Below are positions 8,049 to 16,922 of a stretch of 64,000 bases of DNA, piece by piece. The position numbers and the translations under genes are program-made. The first letter of the stretch is position 1. Every line of letters starts with the position of its first letter. The notes beneath the pieces are model-generated. The model did not search any database and was not told the origin of the DNA. It worked only from the letters and a program-made list of their open reading frames with translations. The stretch lies in NCBI RefSeq assembly GCF_001517085.1, contig NZ_LRAC01000124.1:124001-188000 (forward strand). Reading direction: 5' to 3'. Origin of the DNA: Paenibacillus sp. DMB5. GTDB lineage: Bacteria > Bacillota > Bacilli > Paenibacillales > Paenibacillaceae.

Positions 8049-10697
8049 ATGTCCAGAGACGAAATATCAAGGACAAACAACAGACACAGACAGTCGGGCT
8101 CTGCGAAATCCACAGGTAAGCCCAAGCCGAAGAAAAAGAAAAAGTTTTTAACCAAAAAGCGCGTATTATGGAGTTTGTTTTTTGCGATGGCCTTGGCGAT
8201 TTTTTGTGCGCTCGGCGGTTACCTGTTTATTATGCTGAACGGGCAGAAGCTGCTTAATGAGAACCAGGATAAGCTGACGGTCAATCCGCCGACACAGATT
8301 TTTGACCGGAATGCGAACCTGATCGGCGAGCTGTCACTGGAAAAAAGCGATCCGGTAGAGCATGACGATATCCCGGAGCAGCTGATCAACGCTTTTGTGG
8401 CAACCGAGGACAAACGTTTCTTTGAACACAAAGGGGTAGACTTCTGGTCGATCGGCCGCGCAGCGGTCAAGGATATTGCGGCACGCAGCATGGTGGAAGG
8501 CGGCAGTACCATCACCCAGCAGCTGGCCAAAAATATCTTTTTGACCCGTGACAAGACGTTCTTCCGCAAGGCGACAGAGGTATCTATTGCGGTTGCGCTG
8601 GAGAACTCCAAGACCAAAGATGATATTATCACGATGTATCTTAACCGGATTCCGTTCGGGGGCACGATCTATGGAATCAAGGCGGCTTCCATCCGTTATT
8701 TCGGCAAGAGCAACCTCGCGGATCTGGAACTGTGGGAAATGGCTACACTGGCCGCAATGCCGAAAGGGCCTTCCCGTTACAATCCGCTCCGTAACCCCGA
8801 GCTCTCCAAAGAACGGCGCGGCGTAGTGCTTCAGCTCATGTATGAGCAGGGCTACATCACCAAGGAAGAGATGGATCAGGCCAAAGTGGTGGAATACAGC
8901 TACAAGCCGCCGGAGAGCAAGCAGCGTTATCAGGCCTTTATTGATTTTGCGATTGATGAAGCGGAAGAGAGATTCGGGCTGACCGAAGACGATCTGAACA
9001 TCGGGGGCTACAAAATCTACACCACCATGGATAAACACGCCCAGGAGACGGTGGAGGATGCTTTTGCCGATAGCGACAATTTCGAAAAAAGCGTCGACGA
9101 TGAGCTGGTTCAGGGTTCGATGACAATCATCAATCAGGAGAACGGCAGCATCGTTGCCCTGATGGGCGGACGTAATTATGAGAAAAAGGGCTTCAGCCGC
9201 GTGAACGGCAGCCGCCGTTCTCCGGGCTCGTCGATTAAGCCGATTGTTGCTTATGCACCGGCTCTGGAATCGGGCAAGTTCACAAGCTCTTCCATGCTGA
9301 GCAACGAAAAGCAGTGCTTCGGCAGCTATTGTCCAAACAATCTGCATGGTTACTCGTCTACCATCAGCATGAGCACAGCCATTACGAAGTCGGAAAATAT
9401 CCCGGCAGTCTGGCTGCTGAATGAAATCGGTGTGAATACCGGATTCCAGTTCGCGAAGAAGCTCGGCATTAATCTCAGCGATGACGACAAAAACCTGGCG
9501 CTGGCGCTCGGCGGCGTGTCGCAAGGCACGAATACGCTGGAGATGGCCCAGGCCTACAGTGCCTTTGCAAACGGCGGGGAGCTCCGGGAGGCCTACTCGA
9601 TCAAGTCGATTGAGAACAGTGACGGGGATACGGTCTACAGAGCCAATACCACGCCTGAGCGGGTAATGAGCGAGCAGACGGCCTATCAGATGACCGAGAT
9701 GATGCAGGAGGTTGTAACGGACGGGACCGGTAAAAAAGCGAAGATCAACCGTCCGGTTGCCGGTAAGACAGGCACCACTCAGAGCGGATACTCCGGAATC
9801 AGCTCCAACCGTGACGTCTGGTTCGTCGGCTACACGCCGGAATGGACAGCAGCGGTCTGGATGGGCTATGACAAGCCGAGCAAGACCCATCTGCTGAAGA
9901 ACAGCAGTCCGCTTGCAGCGGCATTCTGGGGCAAGGTGATGGAAGAGGCTTTGGAAGATGTTCCGGCCAAATCCTTCCCGTCACCGTCAGGCTCCAATGA
10001 AGTAGAGCCAACCGCTACACCGGAGACTGTGCAGCCGGTAAGCGGACTGTCAGCTGCTTATGACCCGTCAACTATGACCGTAAATCTGAGCTGGGCACCA
10101 GCGCAGGCTGAAGGCGTGGAATACCGGATTTACCGGCGGGAGACTTCTGAGAGCGAGTTTACGGCGCTTCTGAACACGGTGTCGCCGACTGTGGGCGATA
10201 TCAGCGCCATGCCGGGCCTTACCTACGAATACTATGTGACGGCCTATTATCCTGCGCTGGATCAGGAAAGCGAACCTTCCGACACGGTTACTGTAGCCGT
10301 GCAGGATGAGATGCCGACCATGGAGCCTGAACCGACACCGGATCCGAATCTGCCGACTGACGATCCCGGAAACGGCAATAACGGCAACGGCAACGGGAAT
10401 GGTGAAGGGAACGGTAACAACAGCGGTAATAACGGCAACGGGAATGGTAACGGCAATGGCAACGGCAATGGCAACGGCCAGGGCAACAACGGTAACGGAA
10501 ACGGCAATGGCGGCGGCAACGGCGGACTGCCGGTGAATACGCCTGAAGCCCTGCCGACACCGCCTCCGGCCACGCCGGCGCCAACCTCTCCGCCTGAAAC
10601 GGCGCCGGGCAGCGGCAATGCCGGCCCGGATAGCGGAGCCGGGGCTGTAACCGATCCGGCGGCTGGAATGGCAGAAGGAGACGGCAGTACGCAATAA
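8049..10697 (+). CDS. Class A penicillin-binding protein with FN3 and NG-repeat tail
   Basis: This bifunctional peptidoglycan synthase has 882 residues. A basic cytoplasmic head (KPKPKKKKKFLTKKR) precedes one transmembrane helix near residues 39-60. The glycosyltransferase domain contains ATEDKRFFEHKG, the GGSTITQQLAKN motif and LNRIPFG. The transpeptidase domain has SxxK (SSIK in RRSPGSSIKPIVAYAP), SxN (KSENIP) and KTGT (AGKTGTTQSG). It ends with a fibronectin type III-like domain (about 680-750), an Asn-Gly repeat of about 50 residues and a Pro/Thr/Ala-rich tail. The extracellular tail is unusually long and probably spans or binds the wall. It starts at ATG with AGGAGG five bases upstream and is monocistronic. 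Confidence 0.93.
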   Translation: MSRDEISRTNNRHRQSGSAKSTGKPKPKKKKKFLTKKRVLWSLFFAMALAIFCALGGYLFIMLNGQKLLNENQDKLTVNPPTQIFDRNANLIGELSLEKSDPVEHDDIPEQLINAFVATEDKRFFEHKGVDFWSIGRAAVKDIAARSMVEGGSTITQQLAKNIFLTRDKTFFRKATEVSIAVALENSKTKDDIITMYLNRIPFGGTIYGIKAASIRYFGKSNLADLELWEMATLAAMPKGPSRYNPLRNPELSKERRGVVLQLMYEQGYITKEEMDQAKVVEYSYKPPESKQRYQAFIDFAIDEAEERFGLTEDDLNIGGYKIYTTMDKHAQETVEDAFADSDNFEKSVDDELVQGSMTIINQENGSIVALMGGRNYEKKGFSRVNGSRRSPGSSIKPIVAYAPALESGKFTSSSMLSNEKQCFGSYCPNNLHGYSSTISMSTAITKSENIPAVWLLNEIGVNTGFQFAKKLGINLSDDDKNLALALGGVSQGTNTLEMAQAYSAFANGGELREAYSIKSIENSDGDTVYRANTTPERVMSEQTAYQMTEMMQEVVTDGTGKKAKINRPVAGKTGTTQSGYSGISSNRDVWFVGYTPEWTAAVWMGYDKPSKTHLLKNSSPLAAAFWGKVMEEALEDVPAKSFPSPSGSNEVEPTATPETVQPVSGLSAAYDPSTMTVNLSWAPAQAEGVEYRIYRRETSESEFTALLNTVSPTVGDISAMPGLTYEYYVTAYYPALDQESEPSDTVTVAVQDEMPTMEPEPTPDPNLPTDDPGNGNNGNGNGNGEGNGNNSGNNGNGNGNGNGNGNGNGQGNNGNGNGNGGGNGGLPVNTPEALPTPPPATPAPTSPPETAPGSGNAGPDSGAGAVTDPAAGMAEGDGSTQ
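10371..10525 (+). repeat. Asn-Gly coding repeat in the penicillin-binding protein tail
   Basis: About 26 near-perfect six-base units (AAC/AAT GGC/GGT) encode alternating Asn and Gly, interrupted by a few Glu, Gln, Ser and extra Asn or Gly. Codon choice varies within the repeat, which argues for selection on the protein rather than recent slippage. Confidence 0.85.
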
Positions 10698-10733
10698 GAT
10701 TTTTAGCAGGGTATATGGTTCCAGAGAATATAC

Positions 10734-10783
10734 AGGGCAGGCAGGCTTCCTCTAATGAGCGGATGTCTGCCTGTCTTTTTTTG
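10734..10783 (+). terminator. Terminator after the penicillin-binding protein
   Basis: The GGCAGGCAG region near 10736-10744 pairs with CTGCCTGTC at 10767-10775 (one mismatch) across a loop of about 20 bases, followed by seven T. Confidence 0.65.
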
Positions 10784-10874
10784 CGTGGGGATTATAACGG
10801 ACAGGACATTGTCGTGTTTAGAAAGAATAAGTAGGTATATGTTTCACATTATCCATTATCCGTATCTTTCCCGC

Positions 10875-10916
10875 AGAAACGGGTACCGTCCTGATTAGGA
10901 CGGCGTAGCCGTTTCT
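10875..10916 (+). other. Strong two-tier hairpin in the 296-base gap before the DUF402 gene
   Basis: AGAAACGG (10875-10882) pairs exactly with CCGTTTCT (10909-10916), and inside it CCGTCC (10886-10891) pairs with GGACGG (10898-10903). Small internal loops separate the two helices. No T run follows, so it is not a simple terminator. It ends 77 bases before the DUF402 start and may be a leader structure or protein site. Confidence 0.6.
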
Positions 10917-10993
10917 ACTTGGTAAGTCTTGTTTTGAGTGTATCTGCCAAATGTGTTAAGCTGGATACACCATTATTCGAGAGGGTTATTCAT

Positions 10994-11548
10994 ATGAAAC
11001 GTAAATTCGGAGACCGGGCCAACTGGCGCCGGATTACGCGCCGCCATTTTGCCTGCCGCTATGTGGAGACCCGGGAATTCAGCGGTTATATTACACTTTA
11101 TACGATTTACGGGCTGAAGGAACCGCTCTGGAAAAGCTATGGCAGGCATACATACCGCATCGCGGACAAGGGATATTCCTGGCTGCAGTATTTTCCCAAG
11201 GACAGCCATTATATTGTAACGGCCATGTTTGACGAACGGCAGAATATCATACAATGGTACATAGACACCTGCAAGGTACAGGGTGTTACGGATCAGGGAG
11301 TCCCCTGGTTTGATGATTTGTATCTGGATGTTGTGGTGCTGTGGAACGGGGAAGTGTTTTTGCTTGATGAGGATGAGCTTGAAGAAGCGCGTGAACGTAA
11401 TGATATTACAGACAGCGATTACAAGCTGGCCTGGACAACAGCCAAGGGTATTCTGCGCAGCATTGATGCACACTCCTTTCCTTATTTTGCTCTTTCTCTG
11501 AAGCATCGTGCCGAATTGTTCCATCACGGAGAATTCAGGAGGAAATAG
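10994..11548 (+). CDS. DUF402 protein (nucleoside tri/diphosphatase-like)
   Basis: This is a 184-residue soluble protein of the DUF402/FomD-like family, whose Firmicute members have been described as nucleoside tri- and diphosphatases. Visible family marks are HTYRIADKGYSWLQYFP, the central IIQWYIDTCKVQG and the acidic metal-binding cluster PWFDDLYLDVVVLWNGEVFLLDEDEL near residues 103-128. The ATG at 10994 is preceded by a GAGGG ribosome site; the frame extends upstream to 10919 without one. It ends two bases before a YdcF-type gene, so they form a pair. The enzymatic activity is inferred from family. Confidence 0.8.
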   Translation: MKRKFGDRANWRRITRRHFACRYVETREFSGYITLYTIYGLKEPLWKSYGRHTYRIADKGYSWLQYFPKDSHYIVTAMFDERQNIIQWYIDTCKVQGVTDQGVPWFDDLYLDVVVLWNGEVFLLDEDELEEARERNDITDSDYKLAWTTAKGILRSIDAHSFPYFALSLKHRAELFHHGEFRRK

Positions 11549-11550
11549 AA

Positions 11551-12207
11551 ATGGAATGGTATGTTTACCAAAGAGGCTCGTCTCCCATCCGTAAGGTATC
11601 GCGGAAACGGCGCTCGCGCTTCAGACGCAGGCTGCTGCTTGTTTGTACCGTCACAGCGGCAGCAGGTTTGCTGTGGTGTGCGGTTGCGTTCAACAAGATC
11701 AATAGTGCAGCTTCTGCATCACCGATGATCAAGGCTGATGCCGGTATTATTCTGGGGATGTCCATGTGGGGGGACGAGCCCAGCCCCGGCCTCAAGGAAC
11801 GTCTGGATTACGGGCTGCAGCTTTATGAGGAAGGAAAGTTCAGCCGCTTTATCGTCTCAGGCGGGCTCGATCATCCCGACTACCGGTACACAGAGGGCCA
11901 GGGGATGCGCAACTATCTGGTAGAGCATGGCGTGCCGGACCAGGCCATCCTGATGGAGAATGAATCTACCAGCACCTACGAGAATCTGAAGTTCAGCCAG
12001 GAGATTATGCAGCGTGAAGGCATGACAACCGCCGTTATTATTACCCACACCTTTCACGGGCAGCGGGCACTCGAGATTGCGGAGGAATTCGGCTATATTT
12101 CCCCGCAGCTTGGTGTAACGGAGTCCGAAACGATGTCCATGCTCAAATATAAATCGCGGGAAATCCTTGCATACAGCAAGTGGAAATTGCAGCAGCTGTT
12201 TATGTAG
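11551..12207 (+). CDS. YdcF family (DUF218) membrane-anchored protein
   Basis: This is a 218-residue protein with a basic N-terminus, one transmembrane helix near residues 28-48 (LLLVCTVTAAAGLLWCAVAF), and an extracytoplasmic DUF218 domain. Motifs are ADAGIILGMSMWGDEP, FSRFIVSGG, the conserved ENESTSTYENLKFS and VIITHTFHGQRAL. DUF218 proteins such as SanA and YdcF are linked to envelope or vancomycin barrier functions, or to SAM binding, but the reaction is unknown. The start follows the DUF402 stop with GGAGGAAATAGAA as ribosome site, so translation is coupled. Confidence 0.85.
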   Translation: MEWYVYQRGSSPIRKVSRKRRSRFRRRLLLVCTVTAAAGLLWCAVAFNKINSAASASPMIKADAGIILGMSMWGDEPSPGLKERLDYGLQLYEEGKFSRFIVSGGLDHPDYRYTEGQGMRNYLVEHGVPDQAILMENESTSTYENLKFSQEIMQREGMTTAVIITHTFHGQRALEIAEEFGYISPQLGVTESETMSMLKYKSREILAYSKWKLQQLFM

Positions 12208-12310
12208 TCAACAAGAAAGCTATAAAGTTCCCGAATCTGCTAATAACACCCCGCCGGCCGGAATAGACTTGAGTTAGAGTAAGTCAGCCCTGGATAATGA
12301 GGTGAACAAG

Positions 12311-13270
12311 GTGAACGGACGCGTAGCAGCGGCAAGTGGCCGGGATGATGGCCGGCCGTCACGGCAGATCAATATTGTGCTGCGGAATCAGGAGCCGCCT
12401 GCGGCGGGTATGGCCGCAGGCGAACCTGTGCCTGTCAAAAATCAAGGCCGCAGCGGGTTATTCCAGGAATTAAGCCGGGAGCTTGATGCCCTTGTGGGCC
12501 TGGACAATATCAAGGAGCTTGTATTCGAGATTTATGCCCTTCTGCAGGTTGCCCAGATGCGCAGCGAGGCGGGGCTGGCCAGCGGCGGCCAGGCCTACCA
12601 TATGGTATTCAAGGGGAATCCCGGAACCGGGAAAACCACCGTTGCCAGAATCGTCGCCAAGCTGTTTCAGCGGATGGGGGTGCTCAGTAAAGGGCATCTG
12701 ATAGAGGTGGAGCGTGCAGACCTGGTCGGCGAATATATTGGACATACCGCCCAGAAGACGCGTGATCTGGTCAAAAAGGCGCTGGGCGGCATCCTTTTTA
12801 TTGATGAAGCCTACAGCCTCGCCCGCGGTGGGGACAAAGATTTCGGCAAGGAAGCGATAGATACGCTTGTAAAAAGCATGGAGGACCAGCGCAGCCAGTT
12901 TGTGCTCATCCTGGCAGGTTACTCGGAAGAGATTGACTATTTTCTGATGAGCAATCCGGGCCTGCCTTCAAGATTTCCGATCCAGGTCGAATTTCCCGAC
13001 TATACGATCGATCAGCTGCTGCAGATTGCCGAGCTGATGGCCAAGGAGCGCGATTATATTTTGATGCCCCAGGCCATACTCAAGCTTAAGCAGCATCTGC
13101 TGATCGAGAAGACCGAGAGTCTTCACGCCTTCAGCAACGCCCGCTATGTCCGTAATTCTATTGAAAAGGCAGTGCGGGCACAGGCAGTTCGGCTGCTCAA
13201 CCAGTATGAGAGCACCAGCCCCGGCAAGCAGGAGCTGATGACGCTGCGGACTGAAGATTTCAAGCTTTAG
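12311..13270 (+). CDS. spoVK: Stage V sporulation protein K, AAA+ ATPase
   Basis: This AAA+ ATPase of the CbbX/SpoVK group is required for late spore maturation in Bacillus. Motifs are Walker A (KGNPGTGKTT), Walker B (GILFIDEAYSL), sensor 1 (FVLILAGYSEE), the arginine-finger region (NPGLPSRFP) and the C-terminal helical lid. About 320 residues, normal for SpoVK. Two GTG starts are possible: 12302, or 12311 with AGGTG six bases ahead; I prefer 12311. hflX follows 77 bases later, matching the spoVK-hflX-ynbB-glnRA order in Bacillales. Confidence 0.92.
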   Translation: MNGRVAAASGRDDGRPSRQINIVLRNQEPPAAGMAAGEPVPVKNQGRSGLFQELSRELDALVGLDNIKELVFEIYALLQVAQMRSEAGLASGGQAYHMVFKGNPGTGKTTVARIVAKLFQRMGVLSKGHLIEVERADLVGEYIGHTAQKTRDLVKKALGGILFIDEAYSLARGGDKDFGKEAIDTLVKSMEDQRSQFVLILAGYSEEIDYFLMSNPGLPSRFPIQVEFPDYTIDQLLQIAELMAKERDYILMPQAILKLKQHLLIEKTESLHAFSNARYVRNSIEKAVRAQAVRLLNQYESTSPGKQELMTLRTEDFKL

Positions 13271-13347
13271 TCCCTGCACCTGCTGCAAAGCGCTACCGGA
13301 CAAACACAGACATTTCAACAGGTATAAGAAGAAGGAGCATTCAATTC

Positions 13348-14637
13348 ATGTCACTGACCCATGATACACAGACAGATGTGCAAGACCGGGCGATTCTCGT
13401 CAGTCTCGTCACAGACAAAATCAAGCGCACGGGCATCGACCCCGAGCTGTCTTTGCAGGAGCTGGTTCAGCTCGCCGAGACAGCCGGAGTTGAGGTGGTG
13501 GACGTTCTCCGCCAGAACAAGGAAACCCCCGATTCCAAATGGTTCATCGGCAAAGGCAAGGTGGAGGAGCTGCGGATGGCGGCAGACGGGCTGGGCGCCA
13601 ACACGGCGATCTTTGACCAGGAGCTGTCCGGAGCCCAGGTGCGAAATCTGGAGGAAGCACTTGACCTGAAGATTATTGACCGCACCCAGCTGATCCTGGA
13701 TATATTCGCCGGCCGGGCCAAGACAAGAGAAGGCATCATACAGGTAGAGCTGGCACAGCTCTCCTATCTGCTGCCCCGCCTGTCCGGACACGGCAAAAAT
13801 TTGTCCAGGCTCGGCGGCGGCATCGGTACCAGAGGTCCCGGCGAGAGCAAGCTGGAGACCGACCGCCGGCATATCCGCGGCCGGATCACCGAGCTGAAGC
13901 GCCAGCTTGATGATGTCGTCAAGACACGCGAGCTGCACCGTGAACGCCGCCGCAAGAGCGGGGCGGTACAGGTAGCGCTGGTCGGTTATACAAATGCCGG
14001 CAAATCGACGCTCTTGAAGCAGCTGACTGACGCCGACGTCTATATCGAAAACCAGCTGTTCGCTACACTCGACCCCACTTCACGTGTGCTGCAGCTGCCA
14101 GCGGGCAAAGAGGTTGTGCTGACCGATACGGTCGGATTCATTCAGAACCTGCCGCATGATCTGGTGGCTTCCTTCAGGGCGACTCTGGAGGAGGTCAATG
14201 AGGCCAATCTGGTGCTGCATGTTGTGGATGCCTCCTCTCCGATGCGGGAGGAGCAGATGGAGGTAGTCGATTCCATTCTCCAGGAGCTTGGTGCTGCCGG
14301 CAAGCCGCGAGTAGTCCTGTTCAACAAAAGCGATCTCTGCCAGCCGGAGCAGCTGGAGATGCTGCCTTCAGGCCGGGGCTATCTGAAGATCAGCGCCTTT
14401 AATCCTGACGATCTGGCCCGTGTCACCGGGCTGATAGCCGATGAGCTGGCCGGAGATACGCTGGTGTTCCGCATTCCCGGCGACCGGGGGGATCTGTCCT
14501 CGCTGCTGTACCGGGTGGGAGAAGTGCAGGATACCCAGTATGAAGAAAACGATGTGCTCTACAGCGTCCGCCTGAACAAAGAGGATTATGAAAAATGGGG
14601 CTATAAGCTGACGGAGTTCGTGGTGCAGCAGGACTAA
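13348..14637 (+). CDS. hflX: GTPase HflX
   Basis: HflX is a ribosome-associated GTPase that splits stalled or hibernating 70S ribosomes. The 429 residues show the N-terminal HflX domain (TPDSKWFIGKGKVEEL, QELSGAQVRNLE), the Gly-rich signature LSRLGGGIGTRGPGESKLETDRR, and the GTPase motifs G1 GYTNAGKST, G3 DTVGFI, G4 FNKSD. Length is typical. The start is ATG at 13348 with GAAGGAG upstream. Confidence 0.96.
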   Translation: MSLTHDTQTDVQDRAILVSLVTDKIKRTGIDPELSLQELVQLAETAGVEVVDVLRQNKETPDSKWFIGKGKVEELRMAADGLGANTAIFDQELSGAQVRNLEEALDLKIIDRTQLILDIFAGRAKTREGIIQVELAQLSYLLPRLSGHGKNLSRLGGGIGTRGPGESKLETDRRHIRGRITELKRQLDDVVKTRELHRERRRKSGAVQVALVGYTNAGKSTLLKQLTDADVYIENQLFATLDPTSRVLQLPAGKEVVLTDTVGFIQNLPHDLVASFRATLEEVNEANLVLHVVDASSPMREEQMEVVDSILQELGAAGKPRVVLFNKSDLCQPEQLEMLPSGRGYLKISAFNPDDLARVTGLIADELAGDTLVFRIPGDRGDLSSLLYRVGEVQDTQYEENDVLYSVRLNKEDYEKWGYKLTEFVVQQD

Positions 14638-14696
14638 GCTATAGTTAAACAGCTGTCCTGTTAAGTATAATAGGAATAGGTCTTCCTAGCCCGGCG

Positions 14697-14727
14697 GCCC
14701 TGTCTTCAACGTTAGCGGAGACAGGGC
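14697..14727 (+). other. Hairpin between hflX and ynbB
   Basis: GCCCTGTCT (14697-14705) pairs perfectly with AGACAGGGC (14719-14727) around a 13-base loop. There is no T run after it, so it may be a weak terminator, an mRNA stabiliser or an attenuator. Confidence 0.55.
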
Positions 14728-14789
14728 TATGCTGTGCGTGGTGACTGCTTATGTTAAGTAAATGTAATGTTAGGAGCGAATAAGGGGAA

Positions 14790-16043
14790 ATGGCTGTTTT
14801 TGCAGAGGATATTTTACAGGCGGCAGAGGCCGCAGAGCTTGAAATTGAAAGTGCGGTAAAAGAGTTAGACAGAATTGTGGATCACAACCAGTGGAAGGTC
14901 ATTGAGGCGTTCCAGCGCCAGCAGGTCAGTGATTTCCACTTTGCCGGTTCAACCGGATATGCCTACAATGACCGGGGCCGCGAGGTACTGGATCTGGTGT
15001 ATGCCGAGGTATTCGGTGCGGAGAGCGCCCTGGTGCGCCCTCATTTCGCTTCGGGAACGCATACCATCTCTACTGCGCTCTTTGGTGTGCTGCGGCCCGG
15101 AGACGAGCTGCTGTATATTACCGGCCGCCCATATGACACCCTTCATAAAGTAGTGGGCAAGCCGGGGGACGGGACGGGCTCCCTGGCGGACTTTGGGATT
15201 GGCTATAAGGAGACTGCGCTCACGGCAGACGGGAAGATCGACTGGCACGAGGTGGAGCTGTCCATTAATGAGCGGACGAAAGTTATAGGTATACAAAGAT
15301 CACGCGGCTATGACTGGCGCTCCTCCTTTACCGTTGCCGAAATCGGGGAGATGGTGACCAGAGTCAAGGCGCTGAAGCCGGAGCTGATCGTATTTGTAGA
15401 TAACTGCTATGGCGAGTTTACCGAAAAGCTGGAGCCGCCGCAGGTTGGCGCTGACCTTGTGGCCGGCTCGCTGATCAAGAACCCCGGCGGCGGCATTGCC
15501 GAGACCGGCGGCTACATCTGCGGCCGCAGCGACCTCGTGGAGCTGGCTGCCTATCGTCTCACTGCACCGGGCATCGGCGGTGAAGTGGGCGCGATGCTCG
15601 GGACGACCCGCGGCCTCTATCAGGGGCTGTTCATGGCGCCGCATACGGTCGGACAAGCCGTTAAGGGCAGCATCTTTGCCGCTGCGGTATTCCAGCGCTC
15701 CGGCTTCACCACCAAGCCGGCCTGGAATGAGCCGCGTACGGATCTGATCCAGGCGGTCTCTTTTGACAGTGCCGAGCACCTTATCGCCTTCGTTCAAGGG
15801 ATCCAGCGCGCAGCTGCCGTTGACAGCCACGTCGTTCCCGAGCCTTGGGATATGCCGGGCTACGAGCATCCGGTCATTATGGCGGCCGGCACATTCATTC
15901 AGGGCGGAAGCCTGGAGCTGTCTGCAGATGCCCCGATCCGCGCGCCTTATATCGGCTATATGCAGGGCGGACTGACCTACTCCCATGTGAAATTCGGCGT
16001 CCTGATGGCGCTGCAGAGCATGCGGGAGCGGAAGCTTTTGTAG
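14790..16043 (+). CDS. ynbB: PLP-dependent methionine gamma-lyase family / aluminium resistance protein
   Basis: This 417-residue fold type I PLP enzyme belongs to the YnbB (aluminium resistance, methionine gamma-lyase) family; the true substrate in Firmicutes is not established. Motifs include the cofactor region RPHFASGTHTI, the Asp that contacts PLP (VFVDNCYGEF), and the Schiff-base Lys in GSLIKNPGGGIAETGGY. The C-terminal domain ends with AGTFIQGGSLELSADAPIR and SHVKFGVL. It sits between hflX and glnR as in Bacillus. Start is ATG at 14790 with AAGGGG close upstream. Confidence 0.88.
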   Translation: MAVFAEDILQAAEAAELEIESAVKELDRIVDHNQWKVIEAFQRQQVSDFHFAGSTGYAYNDRGREVLDLVYAEVFGAESALVRPHFASGTHTISTALFGVLRPGDELLYITGRPYDTLHKVVGKPGDGTGSLADFGIGYKETALTADGKIDWHEVELSINERTKVIGIQRSRGYDWRSSFTVAEIGEMVTRVKALKPELIVFVDNCYGEFTEKLEPPQVGADLVAGSLIKNPGGGIAETGGYICGRSDLVELAAYRLTAPGIGGEVGAMLGTTRGLYQGLFMAPHTVGQAVKGSIFAAAVFQRSGFTTKPAWNEPRTDLIQAVSFDSAEHLIAFVQGIQRAAAVDSHVVPEPWDMPGYEHPVIMAAGTFIQGGSLELSADAPIRAPYIGYMQGGLTYSHVKFGVLMALQSMRERKLL

Positions 16044-16100
16044 AGTGGAAGAGTGTGAAATTTGACGGACAGTCCGTTTAACAGAATGAGATTTTATGTT

Positions 16101-16134
16101 ATGACCCTGCCTATTTAAGCGGGGTTACTTTTTT
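16101..16134 (+). terminator. Terminator after ynbB
   Basis: TGACCCTGC pairs with GCGGGGTTA (one mismatch) around CTATTTAA, followed by a T-rich tract. Confidence 0.6.
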
Positions 16135-16391
16135 GTCTGCAGATGCTACCGCTGAACGGAAAAAATACTCTATAGCGTGAATGTTTGATTTCGTTAACGC
16201 CGGAAGTCAGAGTATTGTGCATGCATGGGATATTTACCGGGGAAATGGGGAAAATATTGCCGGAGGCTGCCGGGCTGGTTATGTAACCGCTTTTTGCTTC
16301 CGGATTGTCCGATGTGATATACTGCGGTAGACTTCATCCTTTTGTAGCTTACATCCAGGTAACCTTCTGTTTCGCAGTAGTCTACTAATGT

Positions 16392-16408
16392 TGTAAAGAA
16401 AACTTACA
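16392..16408 (+). promoter_or_regulatory. GlnR operator upstream of glnRA
   Basis: TGTAAAGAAAACTTACA matches the GlnR/TnrA consensus TGTnAnnnnnnnTnACA at every fixed position. It lies immediately upstream of the -35 element of the glnR promoter, as expected for feedback repression of glnRA by GlnR. Confidence 0.88.
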
Positions 16409-16413
16409 TACCA

Positions 16414-16442
16414 TTGACACGCCAAATTAAGAAATGTACAAT
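16414..16442 (+). promoter_or_regulatory. Sigma-A promoter for glnRA
   Basis: A perfect -35 (TTGACA, 16414-16419) and a -10 of TACAAT (16437-16442) are separated by 17 bases. The operator abuts its upstream edge. Confidence 0.85.
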
Positions 16443-16479
16443 GAGATGAGAAAAAGATCATTGGAAGGTTGGATGAGTC

Positions 16480-16890
16480 ATGGGTGATGAAATCCGCAGA
16501 AATATGGCATTATTTCCTATAGGAATCGTAATGAAGCTAACCGATTTATCTGCTAGACAAATTCGTTATTATGAGCAGCACAGCCTGATCGTACCTGCGC
16601 GTACCTCCGGCAACCAGCGTTTGTTCTCATTTAATGATGTTGAGCGCCTATTGGAGATCAAGGCACTGATCGAGAAAGGGGTTAACATTGCCGGCATTAA
16701 GCAGGTGATGAATCCGGTCTCGAAGGAATCCGAAGAAGCTACGGTTATTACCCCTGACACAGAGGTTAGACGTAGAGAGTTGTCTGATTCACAGCTTCAC
16801 CGTTTGCTTAAGCAGGAACTGGTTTCCGGTAAAAGACCGGGACAAGTATCTCTTATTCAAGGCGAGCTATCCCGGTTTTTTAATAAATAA
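16480..16890 (+). CDS. glnR: MerR-type nitrogen regulator GlnR
   Basis: GlnR represses glnRA and other nitrogen genes when feedback-inhibited glutamine synthetase is present. The 136-residue protein has a MerR winged helix (IGIVMKLTDLSARQIRYYEQHSLIVPAR, then NQRLFSFNDVERLLEIKALIEKG) and a short C-terminal tail (KRPGQVSLIQGELSRFFNK) that, in the Bacillus protein, contacts glutamine synthetase. Start ATG at 16480 with GGAAGG upstream. glnA follows after 32 bases in the same operon. Confidence 0.95.
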   Translation: MGDEIRRNMALFPIGIVMKLTDLSARQIRYYEQHSLIVPARTSGNQRLFSFNDVERLLEIKALIEKGVNIAGIKQVMNPVSKESEEATVITPDTEVRRRELSDSQLHRLLKQELVSGKRPGQVSLIQGELSRFFNK

Positions 16891-16922
16891 ACTAATTAGA
16901 GTGTTGAAAGGGAGAGGGTATC

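Larger units (their letters stand above)
16044..16479. other. Intergenic region ynbB-glnR
   Basis: This 436-base gap holds a ynbB terminator (16101-16134), a GlnR operator and the glnR promoter. Between them AATACTC (16164-16170) and GAGTATT (16210-16216) could form a long hairpin with an inner GCGT/ACGC pair. I see no reading frame worth calling. Confidence 0.5.

Noticed and set aside
8334..9890. Long minus-strand open frame opposite the penicillin-binding protein
   Set aside because: It is a GC-driven shadow of a clear PBP gene, with no ribosome site and no recognisable protein pattern.
10371..10525. Possible tandem DNA repeat or CRISPR-like array
   Set aside because: The periodic six-base pattern is in frame with the penicillin-binding protein and encodes Asn-Gly; there are no spacers.
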